Positions 36,262-48,669 of a stretch of DNA of 64,000 bases are shown here, in pieces. The DNA comes from Trichopria drosophilae. Its lineage: Eukaryota; Arthropoda; Insecta; Hymenoptera; Diapriidae. How positions within the stretch are numbered: position 1 is the stretch's first letter; each line of letters begins with the position of its first letter. The position numbers and the translations under genes are program-made. Location: NCBI GenBank assembly GCA_030407085.1, contig CM059584.1:129431501-129495500 (forward strand), given 5' to 3'. Under the pieces are notes generated by a model. The model made no database searches. It worked only from the letters and a program-made list of their open reading frames with translations, and was not told the DNA's origin.

Positions 36262-37475
36262 CCCATTAACGCTGGAAATGGCACATTTCTCACTTCAGTT
36301 TCAATGAAGTATTTCGTATGAAATTTAAAATTAACAAAAATTGAAATATAGTCTTGCTAATTTCGAGATCGCTCATTTCAATGGTATTGTCAAAACTGAA
36401 CTATCTTAATTACAAAATTCAATATAGCGATTTAAATGTAAAAAAATCGTAAAAAATCGGGTATACTTTTTTATAAAACAATTTTTTCTAATCGCCCAAG
36501 TATTTGCCGGCACAAAATTCTTTCGCTGAAGGTGAAGAAAATATTTGTAGTAATAATAAGATATATTTTTTAAATATTAAAAAACAAACATCATGATCAC
36601 AAAATGGTGACCGCAGTGAGAATTTTCTTTTTAAATCTTATTAAATTTTTTTCATAATAACTGCAAACTCTAAAAAATATGTTCTAAGAACAAAAAGTTC
36701 TTAGAATGTGTCAAAGAATATTTTCAATTTTATTCAGAACATCGAAATATTGAACAAATTCATTGAAAAAATCTGAAAAAAATTAGAGTAATCTTTGACT
36801 AATTCGTAGGTATTTTTGTTCAAAGAGATTTTTCTCTACAGTTTATTGTTTTCGAGAAATAAAATTATTAATCATTTCTAGATTTCACGAATAATAATTT
36901 ATTTCGCCGAAAACTTTAGAAAAAATTTCCTTAAAACAAAAAATATCTTCTAATTTCTCAAATAATACACTAAAGTTTTTGCAAATTTTGTAAACGATGT
37001 TTTTAAAAATTTCGTTGTTTAGAAAAGTTAAAAAATAAAAAATGATATCAGAACATTTTGAAAAAAATGTTGGGCATACTCTTTTATACATTCGAAAATT
37101 TTGTCTAAAGTTTATAGTTTTCATGAAAAAAATTTGTTAACTTTTAAAAGTAAGTTACTCGCTTCCGTCGCCATTTTGTGATAACGATGTTGTTTTGTTA
37201 ATATTTTAAAAATATATCTTAATACTACACTACTTTCTTCATCTTTAGTGAAGGAATTTTGTGACCAAAAATATTCTTTCGATGAGAAAAAAATGTTTGA
37301 TTCAAAAGTGTAACCAATTAATTTTTTTACATTTAAATCGCTATATTTAGTTTTCTAATTACGATAGCTCAATTTAGATAACGGCATTGAAAACAGTAAG
37401 ATACCTTTCAATTTTGTTGATATTCGATTTTCATACGAAATACTTAATTGAAATTGAAGTGCAAAAACTTTTTAT
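36262..37475. mobile_element. Degenerate TTAA-family palindromic element
   Basis: TTAA at 36258-36261 is followed by CCCATTAACGCTGGAAATGG. The two arms are inverted copies, for example 'gcgatttaaatgtaaaaaaa' at 36427 against its inverse at 37325, and both resemble the element at 29031-31155. The right terminus has decayed, and no second TTAA with a matching end was found. Confidence 0.7.
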
Positions 37476-37722
37476 TAAACTGAGCACGTTACTTCAACCG
37501 TTTTAGAGTAGAACAATTCATTATAACTATTTTTATTTTTTTAACGTCAAATCCACAAAAATTATGGACTTATTCTAGTAACAGAAATATTATGATAATA
37601 GCCGAAATTATGTAGAATTACACAGATAATAATTCTACTATTTGACATAGGAATTTATAGATTTGACGTTAACAAAATTGGCAATTTGTTGTAACGATTG
37701 TAATAGGCCTTTTCGTATACTA

Positions 37723-38034
37723 CACGGAGAAAAATAACCGGCTAAATCAGCCGAAAAATCCGCAGATTCTACCAATTTTATCCTATAGGGATAGCTGTTG
37801 GAATTCCGTTAGGAATAGCCGATAATTTCAGCTAAATTTACTGAAAAAGTCCGCAAATGTAGCGGAACAAATCTGCTAATGTAGCGGAAATTTAGATCTA
37901 AGCGCGAATTGAGTAGGGTTAAGGCTACATTAGCGGAATCAAAACAGCTAAAATTGCAGATATTTTCGGCAATTCCAGCCGAAAATTTTAGCTGATATGA
38001 ATCAGCTAATCCAGCGGAGTCATTTTTCTCCGTG
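37723..38034. mobile_element. 312-bp TA-flanked miniature element with CACGGAGAAAAAT ends
   Basis: TA lies on both sides (37721-37722 and 38035-38036). The ends are CACGGAGAAAAATAACCGGC and the inverse of CACGGAGAAAAATGACTCCG. The interior is filled with short 'cagctaa', 'agccgaaaa' and 'gtagcgga' words in both directions. TA duplication suggests mobilisation by a Tc1/mariner-type transposase. Its ends do not match those of the DD41D element at 1717. Confidence 0.8.
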
Positions 38035-38039
38035 TAAGC

Positions 38040-38740
38040 ATTACAAATTTTTATCAGAAATGACAAGGTGATAATGAAAAGCTATATATAAATTAATATC
38101 TGATATTACTGGTTACAACTCTGTTGAAGATCCTTTTCAAATATTACCTTAAACTAGTTCATTTATTACTTTTAAAAATAAAAAAGGACATAGTTTGGAA
38201 ACCACACGTACTACACTTTTACCTCGAGATCCCTTGACCATGTTCTATCGGATATTGTTTTACGACTAATTTCAATATGTGAAGTACGCGGATATCTTCG
38301 TAGTAGACTTCAGATATTTATTAGAGGGGATGAACTTCTTTTCTATGAATCACCAACGACATGACTTCATGTATTCTATTTGAAAATGTAAAAGAGATAA
38401 AATATATGTGAGTAAAATGTACGAACTGTAATGTCCTCAAAAAGCAATATGTTTAACCTCGCAATGAATGCATTTGCTTCTCTTTTATTATAAATAATTT
38501 AAAAAAAGGGTTAAAATAATGTACATCTCACGCTTTCGATAATCTATACTTCTAAAAATGACTAACATATTAGACTATTCACGAGACTAATCCATTGAAT
38601 AATTTCAAAGTACATTTTATGGCGTTTAACTTTAAATTTCCTATTAAATTTAGTGATATTATGAATGAGACAATGGCAAATTTTTATATTTTACGCACAC
38701 AACAGTATCGAAATGAAACTAAATTGTCACATCAGTACTA
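38040..38740. other. AT-rich spacer
   Basis: Nothing recognisable was seen. Confidence 0.4.
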
Positions 38741-38744
38741 CTAA

Positions 38745-39400
38745 CAATACCATTGATTTTATTGAAGCCTGAAACGACATTTTTCCCTTCACTTCCAATG
38801 TACAATTTCATATCCAAAATGAAAGTTGAAAAAAATTCATGGCAACATATCCGAGAATTTTCGAGGTCACTCTTCAAGATTTCCAGGTCAACATTGAGTT
38901 TCGGCGATCAGGAATTCTAATATGTCGTCAAATATGAGAAAAAATGATAAAAATATCTGTAAATATTTATTCCTATCAATATTTTTTAAGTTACTAGAAT
39001 GTTGGTACTCTATTGAAACAATATATAAGTGGATAAAAAATATGAATTTAATGAAAAAAAAATGCTTTTTATTTCACTTCATTGTACAACCTCAAAATGG
39101 CGTCCTCCATGAAATTTTTTTGAAAATTTTCTGTACGCTCTAACTAAAAAACCATGAACATTAGAACAAAATTGGAAAAATGAAAAGTTCTTAGAAATTA
39201 TTGAAGAGTGTACTGGAATATTTTCAAATTTTTTGAATGATATTTTGAAAAACTGTTTACTTAAATTTCTAACAAAAATTTTAAATATCTACGAAAAAAT
39301 GTGCAAAAATGTTGGTACTTTCCTTGCTGAATTCTATGAATTTGCTGTTCTCCACAATTTTTTCTAAAAGTTGAAATTATTCGAGAAAAAAAAACATTTA
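38745..39400. repeat. Diverged repeat related to 16924-17460
   Basis: It shares the landmark order described for 16924-17460, including 'ttttcgaggtcactcttcaa' and 'cctcaaaatggcgtcctcca'. It is probably a decayed member of the palindromic TTAA-element group. Confidence 0.5.
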
Positions 39401-39503
39401 TAATTATAACAAATTATAATATGTGAAATTCTTTTCCTCGACAACTATCAACTTTTGAAAAAAAAATGTCAACGAACAAAAAATGTTATCAAAGAATGTA
39501 TTG

Positions 39504-39698
39504 GGCTGGGGAACAAAGTTCCGAAAATCAAAACGCCGAAAGGCTAAAATTTGGATATTGCGTGAGTTCGAGGTATTTTAATTGGCTTTCTTTTTGTCAA
39601 ATTTTCAATGATAAAGTGAAGAAAATCACGCTTGAGCTATGTTATATCGAAATTTTGTCCTTTCGGGATTTTGATTTTCGGAACTTTGTTCCCCGGCC
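39504..39698. mobile_element. 195-bp hAT-type miniature inverted-repeat element
   Basis: A perfect 8-bp duplication ATGTATTG flanks it (39496-39503 and 39699-39706). The ends are GGCTGGGGAACAAAGTTCCG and the inverse of GGCCGGGGAACAAAGTTCCG, and similarity continues inward ('aaaatcaaaa.....gaaagg'). An 8-bp duplication is typical of hAT elements (also of P and Merlin). The 92-codon open frame across it is a by-product. Confidence 0.85.
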
Positions 39699-39706
39699 AT
39701 GTATTG

Positions 39707-41139
39707 CATTATTCAAATTTTATCGTAAATATTTAAAAAAATAAGAATATATATAACAAATTAAGAATATTTATATAATATTAAATATAGCCACTTTTAC
39801 CAGAAATAATGGCAATTTTTCTTATTCGGCAATTCTGTCCCAAAATTACTATCTGAAATTATAGATGGGTCCAGACAGAGAAGCATCGTGGTTCAGTCTT
39901 CACCAAATGGTACCATTTTTTAAACATGACCAAAAAAGATAATTTATTACGAAAATGCAGCTCCTCATTTCGTTTCCCCCATTTTCAATAACTAACAAAA
40001 TTTGTAAAAACCTGAATGAAAATTAAAGACGATTTCTAAAAAATAATTTGTTTATCATGCAAACAATTTTGCAAAAATGAGGCTATTTTACCTTGAATTT
40101 CCTCCAAATTAAAAATAAAAAAGCCCAGCAATTCCACTTGTAGAATAACGATAATAAATCACGCTTTGCAAGCTTTTTGACAATTAATCCACATATCGTT
40201 ATTCAGTTTTTCAAAAAGTAAAAATTAATTTTAAAAATCAGGTTTTAACTGATTTCACTAAAGGAAATGCTAGACATTAAATCGTTACTAACGGGTGTTT
40301 TGTTACGAAATGATATCCTCCAAAGTTGTAAATTTTTAAAAAAAAGTGAGTATAACTTTTTTTAACATTTCTTTTTTTGGAAATATCTTTGTTGTACTAC
40401 TACTGTCTAAATAAAGAAAAAAAACTTATTTACAAAAAAGTACATGAAAATAACAATTTTTCATATTTTTGTTTTGTACCTTCGTGGATTTATGATTTTT
40501 TTTATTGAACATGTAGATTAAAAATGTCATTATCTACAACTTTCAAAATAAGCACTTTTCGCACGCGAAGCACGGTTTTCGAGTAATTATTGAATTTATT
40601 GCAACAAAAAGTTCAGATTGTAAGTTAATTTCTAATGTTTTAAACGTTCGTATCTCCGTAAATATTGAATGTAAACATTACATAAAAAAAGAAAATTGTT
40701 CGTAATTTCATCCTCTACAACTTTTATTTCATGTATTTTGCGATCCGAATGGTTATTTTTTACTTATAAGGGAAAAACTCGCGATCCTCGCGTGCGTTAC
40801 AGTTGCTCCGCAAAACTGCCAATATTTTCAAAAAATCTATCTCTGCTTCTATTGGTCGTAGAAGCTTTTTTAAGAAACGAACTTGTGTGGAATTTCTCTA
40901 GCTACAATTTTCGTATTTTGTTTTGTTCGTTTAAATTGATATTTTTCGAGTTATTTCAGAAAAATCATTTTTTTGGACACATTTTCCCCCACCATTTACT
41001 CCCGGCAGCTTGTACGGATGGGGACTTTTGGGACAGTAAAAAGTAAGACAAGATAAGCCTGTTTCCAAATTTTCAGCCCCCTACTAATTTTGTAATCCAA
41101 ATCGAAAAATATCGGCCGAAAAAAAAAATAAAGTGCCAA
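39707..41139. other. AT-rich DNA with one mid-GC stretch
   Basis: A 116-codon open frame at 40696-41046 is not recognised and has no homologous pattern that I can name. Bases 40780-40870 and 40975-41040 are GC-richer. No element ends were identified. Confidence 0.35.
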
Positions 41140-41935
41140 AAACACTATTTTTGCTCGGAATATAATGCTTGTTAATACTTTGACAAGATCCAGATAAAAA
41201 CGTTATTCATCAACTTTAATATGCTTTTTTAGTCATATCGTATGTTTTTTTAACGAGTTGTGGAAGGTTTTGCCATGGCACGATTATGATTTTCGGATTC
41301 TACACTTTTAGGTTAGGATATCTCAAAATGTTGACATAATAGAGCAATTATACGGCCAGATTTTGATTCAGCACATTGAAATCCGTCGGAAAAATATACT
41401 TAGGTTTCTGACGAATGCATTTTAATCTGGTTTTTGACAAATAGCGAAAACAAATTTATTCCGCCACAAAAACTTGCTGAAAATGGCCAAAAAATATGTT
41501 TTTTGCTCTTTTAGATTAAGATATTTCAACATCTTAATGTAATAAAAAAATGTTTAGCAAGAAAGTCGGTTTCAGTTTGTTACTTATTTACATGTAATTA
41601 CACTTTTACTTAAATGTATGAAAATCATAATTGTTCCCTGACATAAATTCCGGTAACTCGATAAAAAAAATCGTATCGAAATTACCAAAAAAGCATTTTA
41701 AAGCTGACAAATAGTACCTTAATTTTTGTTCATGCCAAATTGCAAATAATAATTTTGTTCCGCCACAAAAACTTACGGAATATGAAAAAAAACAGTGTTT
41801 TTGGCAATTTAGGTTAGGCTATCTCAAAATCTTGACGTGATAGCACAATTCTGTGGTCAAATTTAGATTCAGCGCAACGAAAACCTTCGGAAAACTATAG
41901 TCCGGTTTTTGGGTATAAATTTTGTTGGCTTGTGT
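41140..41935. repeat. Degenerate direct repeats about 500 bp apart
   Basis: 'aggttagg.tatctcaaaat.ttgac' occurs at 41310 and 41811, 501 bp apart, and a weaker copy starts near 41512. 'ccgccacaaaaactt' precedes the second and third copies (41460 and 41760). Confidence 0.6.
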
Positions 41936-42149
41936 AATTGAGACTTTTCAGATCTCGTCTATCGATATACTTGTTCAACTAAATTCACAAAAAAGTAATC
42001 AAAAACACCTTTTTTATTCATGTCGTAAAGGATTAAGAGAGACGTGTTGTCTGAGCGTTTCAATCCCTTGCTTTTAAGTTTCAAAGTTTTGTGAACTTTA
42101 TGAAGCGTTGGTAACACTTGACATTGATTTTCATTTCTAGTACCTGTCA

Positions 42150-42760
42150 CGAATCTCAAAGTCTGATGTAAGCCATGAAAGTAATATAAAACCTTTCATA
42201 AGGAATACACCATCTCAATCTTGATTTGTAAAACCGTATTACAAAGAGATCGCAACCTGTGGACCGGAAACGGGACTGTTATTGACTAACACGTAATAAT
42301 ACCAATTGAAATTGGCTTCAGTCTTTCTTTACTCGAATCCCCTTAAAAGGAACGTTATTTTAGCCAGCGGGAAAGACGGAGAGAAAAGTCCATAGTCAAG
42401 AAAAGGCGGACGTGAATAGACAAATAGAGAAAGCTTCGGGAAAAGAGAAGCAATAAAAAAAGTGCACAGGAGCACAGAAAAGCGGAATGAAAATCAGACT
42501 CGTCGAGGAGGAAATGTCAGAAGAAGTCTTCGACTATATAACCTATCCCAGGGAATTTCGTTAGTGCGCAGCTGTGCAAATTTGATGCACATTTCCTTTG
42601 CGCCCGATCCTCATCTCGCCTTTTATTGCCTCAGTGTCGTGGATGCGAGTCTCGAAAAACTGTTACAGTTTCCACGACTGACATCTTCATTAATACAATA
42701 CGCTTTTCCGTATTCAAAAACTCACTTCTGCGTTTTTCCTCGATCATAAACATTTTTTAT
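42150..42760. other. GC-richer unique island
   Basis: Composition rises above the flanks and includes purine-rich DNA with 'ttcgactatataacctatcc', which contains a TATA-like word (42535). A 95-codon frame at 42462-42749 is not recognised. It may be a promoter region or untranslated exon, by composition only. Confidence 0.3.
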
Positions 42761-43356
42761 TTTTATTTTCTGGAATGAAAACAGTGGTATTTATCTAACA
42801 TCAAACAAATGAAGTTGAATAAAATAAGATTTCCTGGATCTTACTTCAGGCACTTTATTGTTACATTCTCATAAGGAACAACTTTTCAAAATTTTCGTAC
42901 ACAAAGAACGCAAATCTCATATAAATGCGAATTATGTGAAAACAGGCAAAATGAAAGTTTACGCAGGTATTGCTGAATTCCAAACAGCAATTTATTGAAA
43001 TGTGGTAATGCCCAGAAAAGTACCATGGTTTTTAATTACGTTTTTATTTTATTGACTTTCTACATTAAGAACAGAAACATAAATCCCTAAGTTACCAACA
43101 TTAATATTGATAATTTCCGTAAATAAATAAATAAAATCTCTCGACAGTTGCCCTTAAAACTGTATTATTTCATGAAATATTTTGTAGCGACATCATATTA
43201 CTTAAGTCTCTACATAACGGTTGAGAACGAGTATCTATCTCTGATTACAATCAATTTATTTCGTACATAGATGCTCTTACGGTGGGACTATCTGATGTAT
43301 TCTGAATACTGAAGTTTCTTTTCAAAAGTAAAAGTTGTAGAGGCCATGTTACTAAC

Positions 43357-43460
43357 CTTGCCTTGCACAAAACCAATACATTCAAGGCAAATCTATTGCT
43401 GGTACCACTGATTGTAATGATCCAAGACTTCGGTACTTTCATGGCGCACTTGTCACAAGT
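43357..43460 (-). other. Possible exon fragment with CxxC and splice donor, minus strand
   Basis: The minus strand reads CDKCAMKVPKSWIITISG and continues about 15 residues to 'gcaaggcaag|gttagt', a reasonable donor. A stop codon lies just upstream of the first cysteine and no acceptor was found, so it may be a relic. Family unknown. Confidence 0.25.
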
Positions 43461-43639
43461 TTAGATAAATTCGATATTGGATTTCTTGTATACGTAAACT
43501 TATTCCAAATTAAACTAATAACAAAATAATAAGTAATTTGGGAAGAAAATAAAAATTACGTAAAACGCATTTAAGATGCCTTAGTCCGTTTTCGGATAAT
43601 ATAATATTTATAGTGCACTCAGAAAAAAAGTTTATTTAA

Positions 43640-43860
43640 ATTTAGAAATAGTAGTTTTCGATACAAGTGGGAAAAGTTTTTTAAACGAATGTGAGGGTTG
43701 CGGACTGATCCGAAGACGAGGTTCGCATGTACAGTCATTCAAAAAACATTTTTCCCTATACACCTCAATGTATTTTTTGTCGCAAATGGCTGTAAAATGA
43801 GGAAGAAAAATTTCAAAAATGAGTAAAACCGCATTTTACCCACATTGTGACAAAAAGTTT
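43640..43860. repeat. Repeat related to 60330-60600
   Basis: 'aatagtagttttcgatac.agt.gg.aaagtt' is shared with 60487. Both are followed by 'tttacccacattgtg' or 'tttacccatattatg'. An inverted partial copy is at 60340. Confidence 0.55.
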
Positions 43861-44229
43861 TTTTTACATACTTAAAATAAAGTAATAAAAGTATGTTTAA
43901 ATTATAAAAAACAGTTATAATTAAAAAAAATACTGAATTTGAATCTAACAAATTATGATTTTATAAATAGTTTGAAAACAATTTTTTCGAGAGGGTTGGT
44001 TTTGTTTAAAAATGTCATTTTTTGAAATTAAAAAATCATTTACTGGGTTATAGAAGAGTTTTTGTATTTGAACATCTGTAAACAATGGATTATACCCATA
44101 CCCAACAACAACAAAACTGGGCCAATCATTGGCAGACAATATTAGCTAATTATTAGTCGCTTAGTAAATGTTACTGATTGATTATTCAGCTATTATTGGA
44201 ATCCAAAATTATATATAAAAACATTATAC

Positions 44230-44520
44230 ACGGGGTTTTTGGCTATTCAATAGTACCATTGAATTTGACCTTGAATATAACCTTGAAGGTTATTTCAAGG
44301 TCACGTTAATTTCTTTAAATAGGAACCCCTACTTTTTTCGTGGATTCGTACAGAGCACAGAATTTTACGTCCGAATATGACAAGACCAATATTTTGGTCA
44401 AGGTCATGTCAAGTTGAAACTTAAAAGTCTCGGGATTGCATCTTTGAGGAAAATGTTCGATAGACGTGTTTTTTCCCTGGCTATTCAATGGTAGTATTAA
44501 ATTTTACATTGAATATCGAG
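44230..44520. repeat. Direct repeat with clustered TCAAGGTCA sites
   Basis: 'ggctattcaat.gta' occurs at 44241 and 44480. Between them are several copies of TCAAGGTCA or its inverse (near 44268, 44293 and 44397). This is the half-site bound by nuclear receptors such as FTZ-F1 and ERR. Whether it is regulatory or part of a repeat is unknown. Confidence 0.45.
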
Positions 44521-44853
44521 TATGATATGACCGAAACTGTGAAAAAATGTGATTACTAAGAACAAATAGGATACGAAAATACTAATCTTGCAAAAATCGT
44601 ATTCTTTCAATATTAGGAATTTATCAACAAATATTTTATGACGAGTGTGGTAACGAAAGTATTGTACATATTATTTATAACGTACAATAATTTTACGATT
44701 CATTTTCCTATATATACAATACGAAATGCAATGTTGACTCTAGAAAACCAGAGAGTAATATCAAATAATGTTAAAAAAAGAACCTCAAAAGAAAGCAATC
44801 ACTTTTAAATAAACTCATATAACATAACATTTTCTGGTGGGTGTATTTTTTAA

Positions 44854-45552
44854 TCCACTAAAGACCAAGTGTACATAAATTTAAACTGAAGTTTGTCAGT
44901 AATTTTTTGTATTAAAACGATATGAAAAAATTGTTGGAATGGATGTTTTTCCTTGCCTAATCCCCGCTCTTTCGAATGTTGTATCGCAAATTGCTGCAAA
45001 TTAAAAAGTACACAATCTACGATCATTTATTTAACAAAATCATCATTCTTTAGGTCTTCTTTTCACTTATCGTAATTTTTATATCATTACCCGTATCCGA
45101 GTATCTCAGATGGGTATAAGTTTCGAGTCCAAATTGTTTGAGCGAGGAGATAAAAGTAATGAAAATAGTACATAACTCAACGAGGGAGATAAAATACAAA
45201 GACATTCTTTTTTTTTCCCGTGGGAAGTATACGATTTTTCTTTATGGCCGAGAGGATAAGCGGCATCTTTCCTCCCGCTTGCGTCAAACATTTATACCCA
45301 TCTGATATATGCGAATACTGGTAATGATAAAAAAATTACGATAAGTGAAAAGAAAACCTGAAAACATCATAATTTTTGTTAAATAAATGCTCGTAGTTAT
45401 GCGTAATTTGCAGCAGTTTGCGGTACACCATTTGAAAGACGGGGTTTGGGCAATAAAAAATGTCCATTCCAACAATTTTTTCATTGCTTTTTAATATAAA
45501 AAATTACTGACAAACTTCATGTTAAATTTATGTACATTTGGTTCTTAATGGG
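44854..45552. mobile_element. 699-bp TTAA-flanked inverted-repeat element
   Basis: TTAA lies at 44850-44853 and 45553-45556. The right end (inverse) is CCCATTAAGAACCAAATGTA and the left is TCCACTAAAGACCAAGTGTA. Arms of about 255 bp (44854-45118 and 45296-45552) both carry 'atgaaaaaattgttggaatg' reading MKKLLEW, with frameshifts. The loop (45119-45295) is GC-richer. Confidence 0.82.
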
Positions 45553-45556
45553 TTAA

Positions 45557-46690
45557 GAAATTCATAAGTTATTTTATAATCCTACTGAATAACATTTTTT
45601 AAAATTATTATTTACATTACATTAAAAAAATTACAAAACATATAAAGAATTATTATACAATATTTTTTACAAAATACTGAATTATGAATTTCCATTACGG
45701 AAGATTTATTATGTCCAAGCTCTCCAATTACGGATTACATTGCTGTTATGATAATGAAATAAAAATTTTTGGACGTCTTTGGACGTCAACTTTCACGGAG
45801 TGGAAATAGGCCAGGTATTATAGTGTGAAAAAATGAATCATTCATAAAAGCGATTACTTTATTACTGCAGTGACTTAAGATTTGTACAAATTGTTAATTT
45901 ATAAATTTTTTGAGTAAAAAATGTTCCTACAAATATTATGGAATGACTATAAATATATGCATTTCATATTTATATGAAATAAATTTAATAAAATAAATTT
46001 TATTTACTGAATTGCAAATGCGTACAGAATTGTCGGCGGTTAGGAACATAATGATTAATGGAGGTCTAACAGCTCCACTAATTTGATCTAAGTTATCTAG
46101 TAAGATCTTCTGAGACCTGACCTTGTGTCTGACAGAACTCATTTGTTTCTTTAACATATTGATTGCTAGTATATCAGAAGCACTTTCCTTTTCAGCTATT
46201 TTGAAGAAACTTTGATCGAATATATTTGATAATGTACTAAGGTAGATTACATTTTTTATCAAGATTTAACGACTCCTTTGCTTTTGCATGAATTTAATCT
46301 GGAACCTGGAAAACTTATGAGACATTTGATGATATCATTGTAGAAGAATTGTAATATTATTATATTCTTGACGTGTATGGATATATGTTGACACTTTTTT
46401 GTTTTTGTCAGATTAATAGAGACGTCGAGAGTGACGACTCACTTTATCGGTAATACAGATTTAACACCACTTCGTCGAACTAAAATATTATCTAATGACA
46501 CCACAGAGGTATTCAAAATTATCTTAAAATAATCGTAGAATGATTTTGTTCAATTTTATATGAAAAATAAATATCTTTAAAAATTGTAATTTTTCGGAAT
46601 TTTAATAACTAATAACAAAAATAAATAAATTCCCATTATAATAAGAGCCTCAGAAATATATTATTGTACTTTTTTTTATATATAAATGTT
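45557..46690. other. AT-rich DNA, no feature recognised
   Basis: A 108-codon minus-strand frame at 45936-46262 is not recognised. No inverted repeats were noted. Confidence 0.4.
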
Positions 46691-46693
46691 TTC

Positions 46694-46735
46694 AAGTGCG
46701 CGCGCGCGAGCGTGTCTGTGTGTGGGTGTGTGAGA
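46694..46735. repeat. Compound (CG)n/(TG)n microsatellite
   Basis: 'aagtgcgcgcgcgcgagcgt' is followed by an imperfect (TG)n tract. Confidence 0.85.
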
Positions 46736-46794
46736 TTTTTACGTAGACCGTAGACAAGTTTCAAACAAATTCGAGCCAATTATAAAAAAGTGGT

Positions 46795-46880
46795 CCGGCA
46801 TTTTCTATTAGATATTTTGAATATTTTAAATCTTACATCAAATTCATAATCAGCGACCCCAAAAACCCTCGAGACCAACT
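46795..46880 (-). repeat. Inverted copy of the 120-bp repeat
   Basis: 'tcataatcagcgaccccaaa' with 'aaatcttacatcaaa' upstream matches the family core. Confidence 0.7.
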
Positions 46881-47432
46881 TCATGTTTATAAGTAAAATT
46901 GCAAAATATTTTTACCTTACAAATACCATTTTTAAATAAAAAAATTTAAGAAACATAAATAACGGGACTTTTTTAAAAAGTTTGTTTAAAAAAATTGTTT
47001 TACAGTATATTGGGAAATTTGGATCACACCATTCTCAAGTGTAAACTCACAAATAGTGTGAGTCTTTTTTTTAGTAAATGCACAAGATTGAACTCCATAC
47101 AGAAAATCAGCACATCTCCGTATGAAAGCGTTAAAAATTACATGTATTTAAAAAAATATGAAAATTTGTTTTTAATTATTCATTTTTTACATAAAATTGC
47201 CAATAATTCCTATTGTTATACAATTATTTTAAGAGAATGAAAAGATTCAACGGTATATTCTGTTTCTCGTAACTCGAAATATAAAAAATTCGGGTCTTTG
47301 TATTCTATCCCATGGTATTCGATGTGTTTTCTGCTTTACCGACTAAGAATCATTACGCGCTTAATGACGCGGTTGATATAGAGGGCCATAGTGATCTGAA
47401 ACGGAAATGAATCAATTTATATTATTATTTAA

Positions 47433-47805
47433 GGGGGTTGTAAAGTCCTCGGCCGAAAAGGTAGGAATTTCCTCTAATAACCGTAAATAAAAAATGACTA
47501 AATCGCTTTTTCAAAAGTTGGGATTTGTAAGGACAATTCTAATTACTATAAATGATATCCTAGAGAATTCCAAAGAAAGTAATAGAGAACTGGCTGAGAA
47601 TTTTCGGAAATAAGTGATTTTTATTTATTTCTCTAAATTCTCGGCCAGTTTTTCATTCAAGTATTTGATATTTTCTAGGACACCGTCTAGAGTAATTAGA
47701 ATTGCCTTTCTAGAGCCTGAATGTTGACAATTTTATTCAGTCATCTTTATTTGCCGGTTTTTAGTGAAATTTCCTACATTACCGGTGGACCACTTTAGAA
47801 TCCGC
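47433..47805. mobile_element. 373-bp TTAA-flanked miniature element
   Basis: TTAA lies at 47429-47432 and 47806-47809. The ends are GGGGGTTGTAAAGTCCTCGG and the inverse of GCGGATTCTAAAGTGGTCCA, then 'gtaggaa.ttt' on both arms. The interior is also palindromic around 47620. Confidence 0.72.
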
Positions 47806-48314
47806 TTAAGGGTTCTTGTTTAATAAGACTACTATCGGTATTAAATAAAAAATATCATTGGAACTCCTACGTTAACATTTTCTACAATTAGAGATATTTT
47901 ATTAGCGAAAGGTAATTTAATTTAATATGGATTTTAATATACCTAAATTGGGAAAAATTGAGTGTTCCTTTTTGAGGATTTGTGACAAAATAAAATAGGC
48001 TATCTTGAAATCGAAACTGAAATCGAATGTCACGTAGAAGATTTGTTTAAATACATAGAAATTCAAGTTCTCATAATGTTACTTAATAAAATTATAATTG
48101 TCCAAAGATGGAAAATTGGAAAAATTGAAACCAATTATGTCCTTTAAATTGTCTCACCTCGGGTATGTTTTTCCGACATTTGTTTATCTATAACCTTGTG
48201 GGCAGAACCGGCATAACTTTCATATAAAAACTAGTGAAATATACAACCTTAAATTGTAAATGGCCCTATATGCAACAGTAGATGGCGCATGTGTAGTTTC
48301 CTACTACCCCTTAA

Positions 48315-48663
48315 GGCAGTTCTAAAGTACTCCGCTGATGTAGTAACTATTTGTTCTGAAACTATCTGTCAAAATTCGACATCTGTAAGGGTAATTCTAT
48401 TTACTGTATACGGCAGATTAACGAACGCTAAATAAATTAATTAGAAATTGAACAAGAACTATTGGAAAAGGAAGATTTTTATTTATTTCCAATATCTCTC
48501 GGTCAATTCGTAATTGACTTCTTTGGCGTTCTGTACGAAACCTTATACAGAAAGTAGAATTGTTCTTACAGAAACCGAAGTTTGAAAAATTGATACAGAT
48601 ATTCTTAATTTACTTTTTTTAGCGTGAATTCCTATCTTATCGACGGACCACTTAAGAACCCCC
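48315..48663. mobile_element. 349-bp TTAA-flanked miniature element, relative of 47433-47805
   Basis: TTAA lies at 48311-48314 and 48664-48667. The ends are GGCAGTTCTAAAGTACTCCG and the inverse of GGGGGTTCTTAAGTGGTCCG. It shares the consensus GGGGGTTCTAAAGTGGTCC with the element 0.9 kb to the left. Confidence 0.72.
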
Positions 48664-48669
48664 TTAAGT

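Noticed and set aside
39466..39744. 92-codon open frame
   Set aside because: It spans the hAT-type miniature element and its flanks, so it cannot be a conserved gene.
45936..46262. 108-codon minus-strand frame
   Set aside because: I found no recognisable motif, splice site or compositional support. It may be chance in AT-rich DNA.
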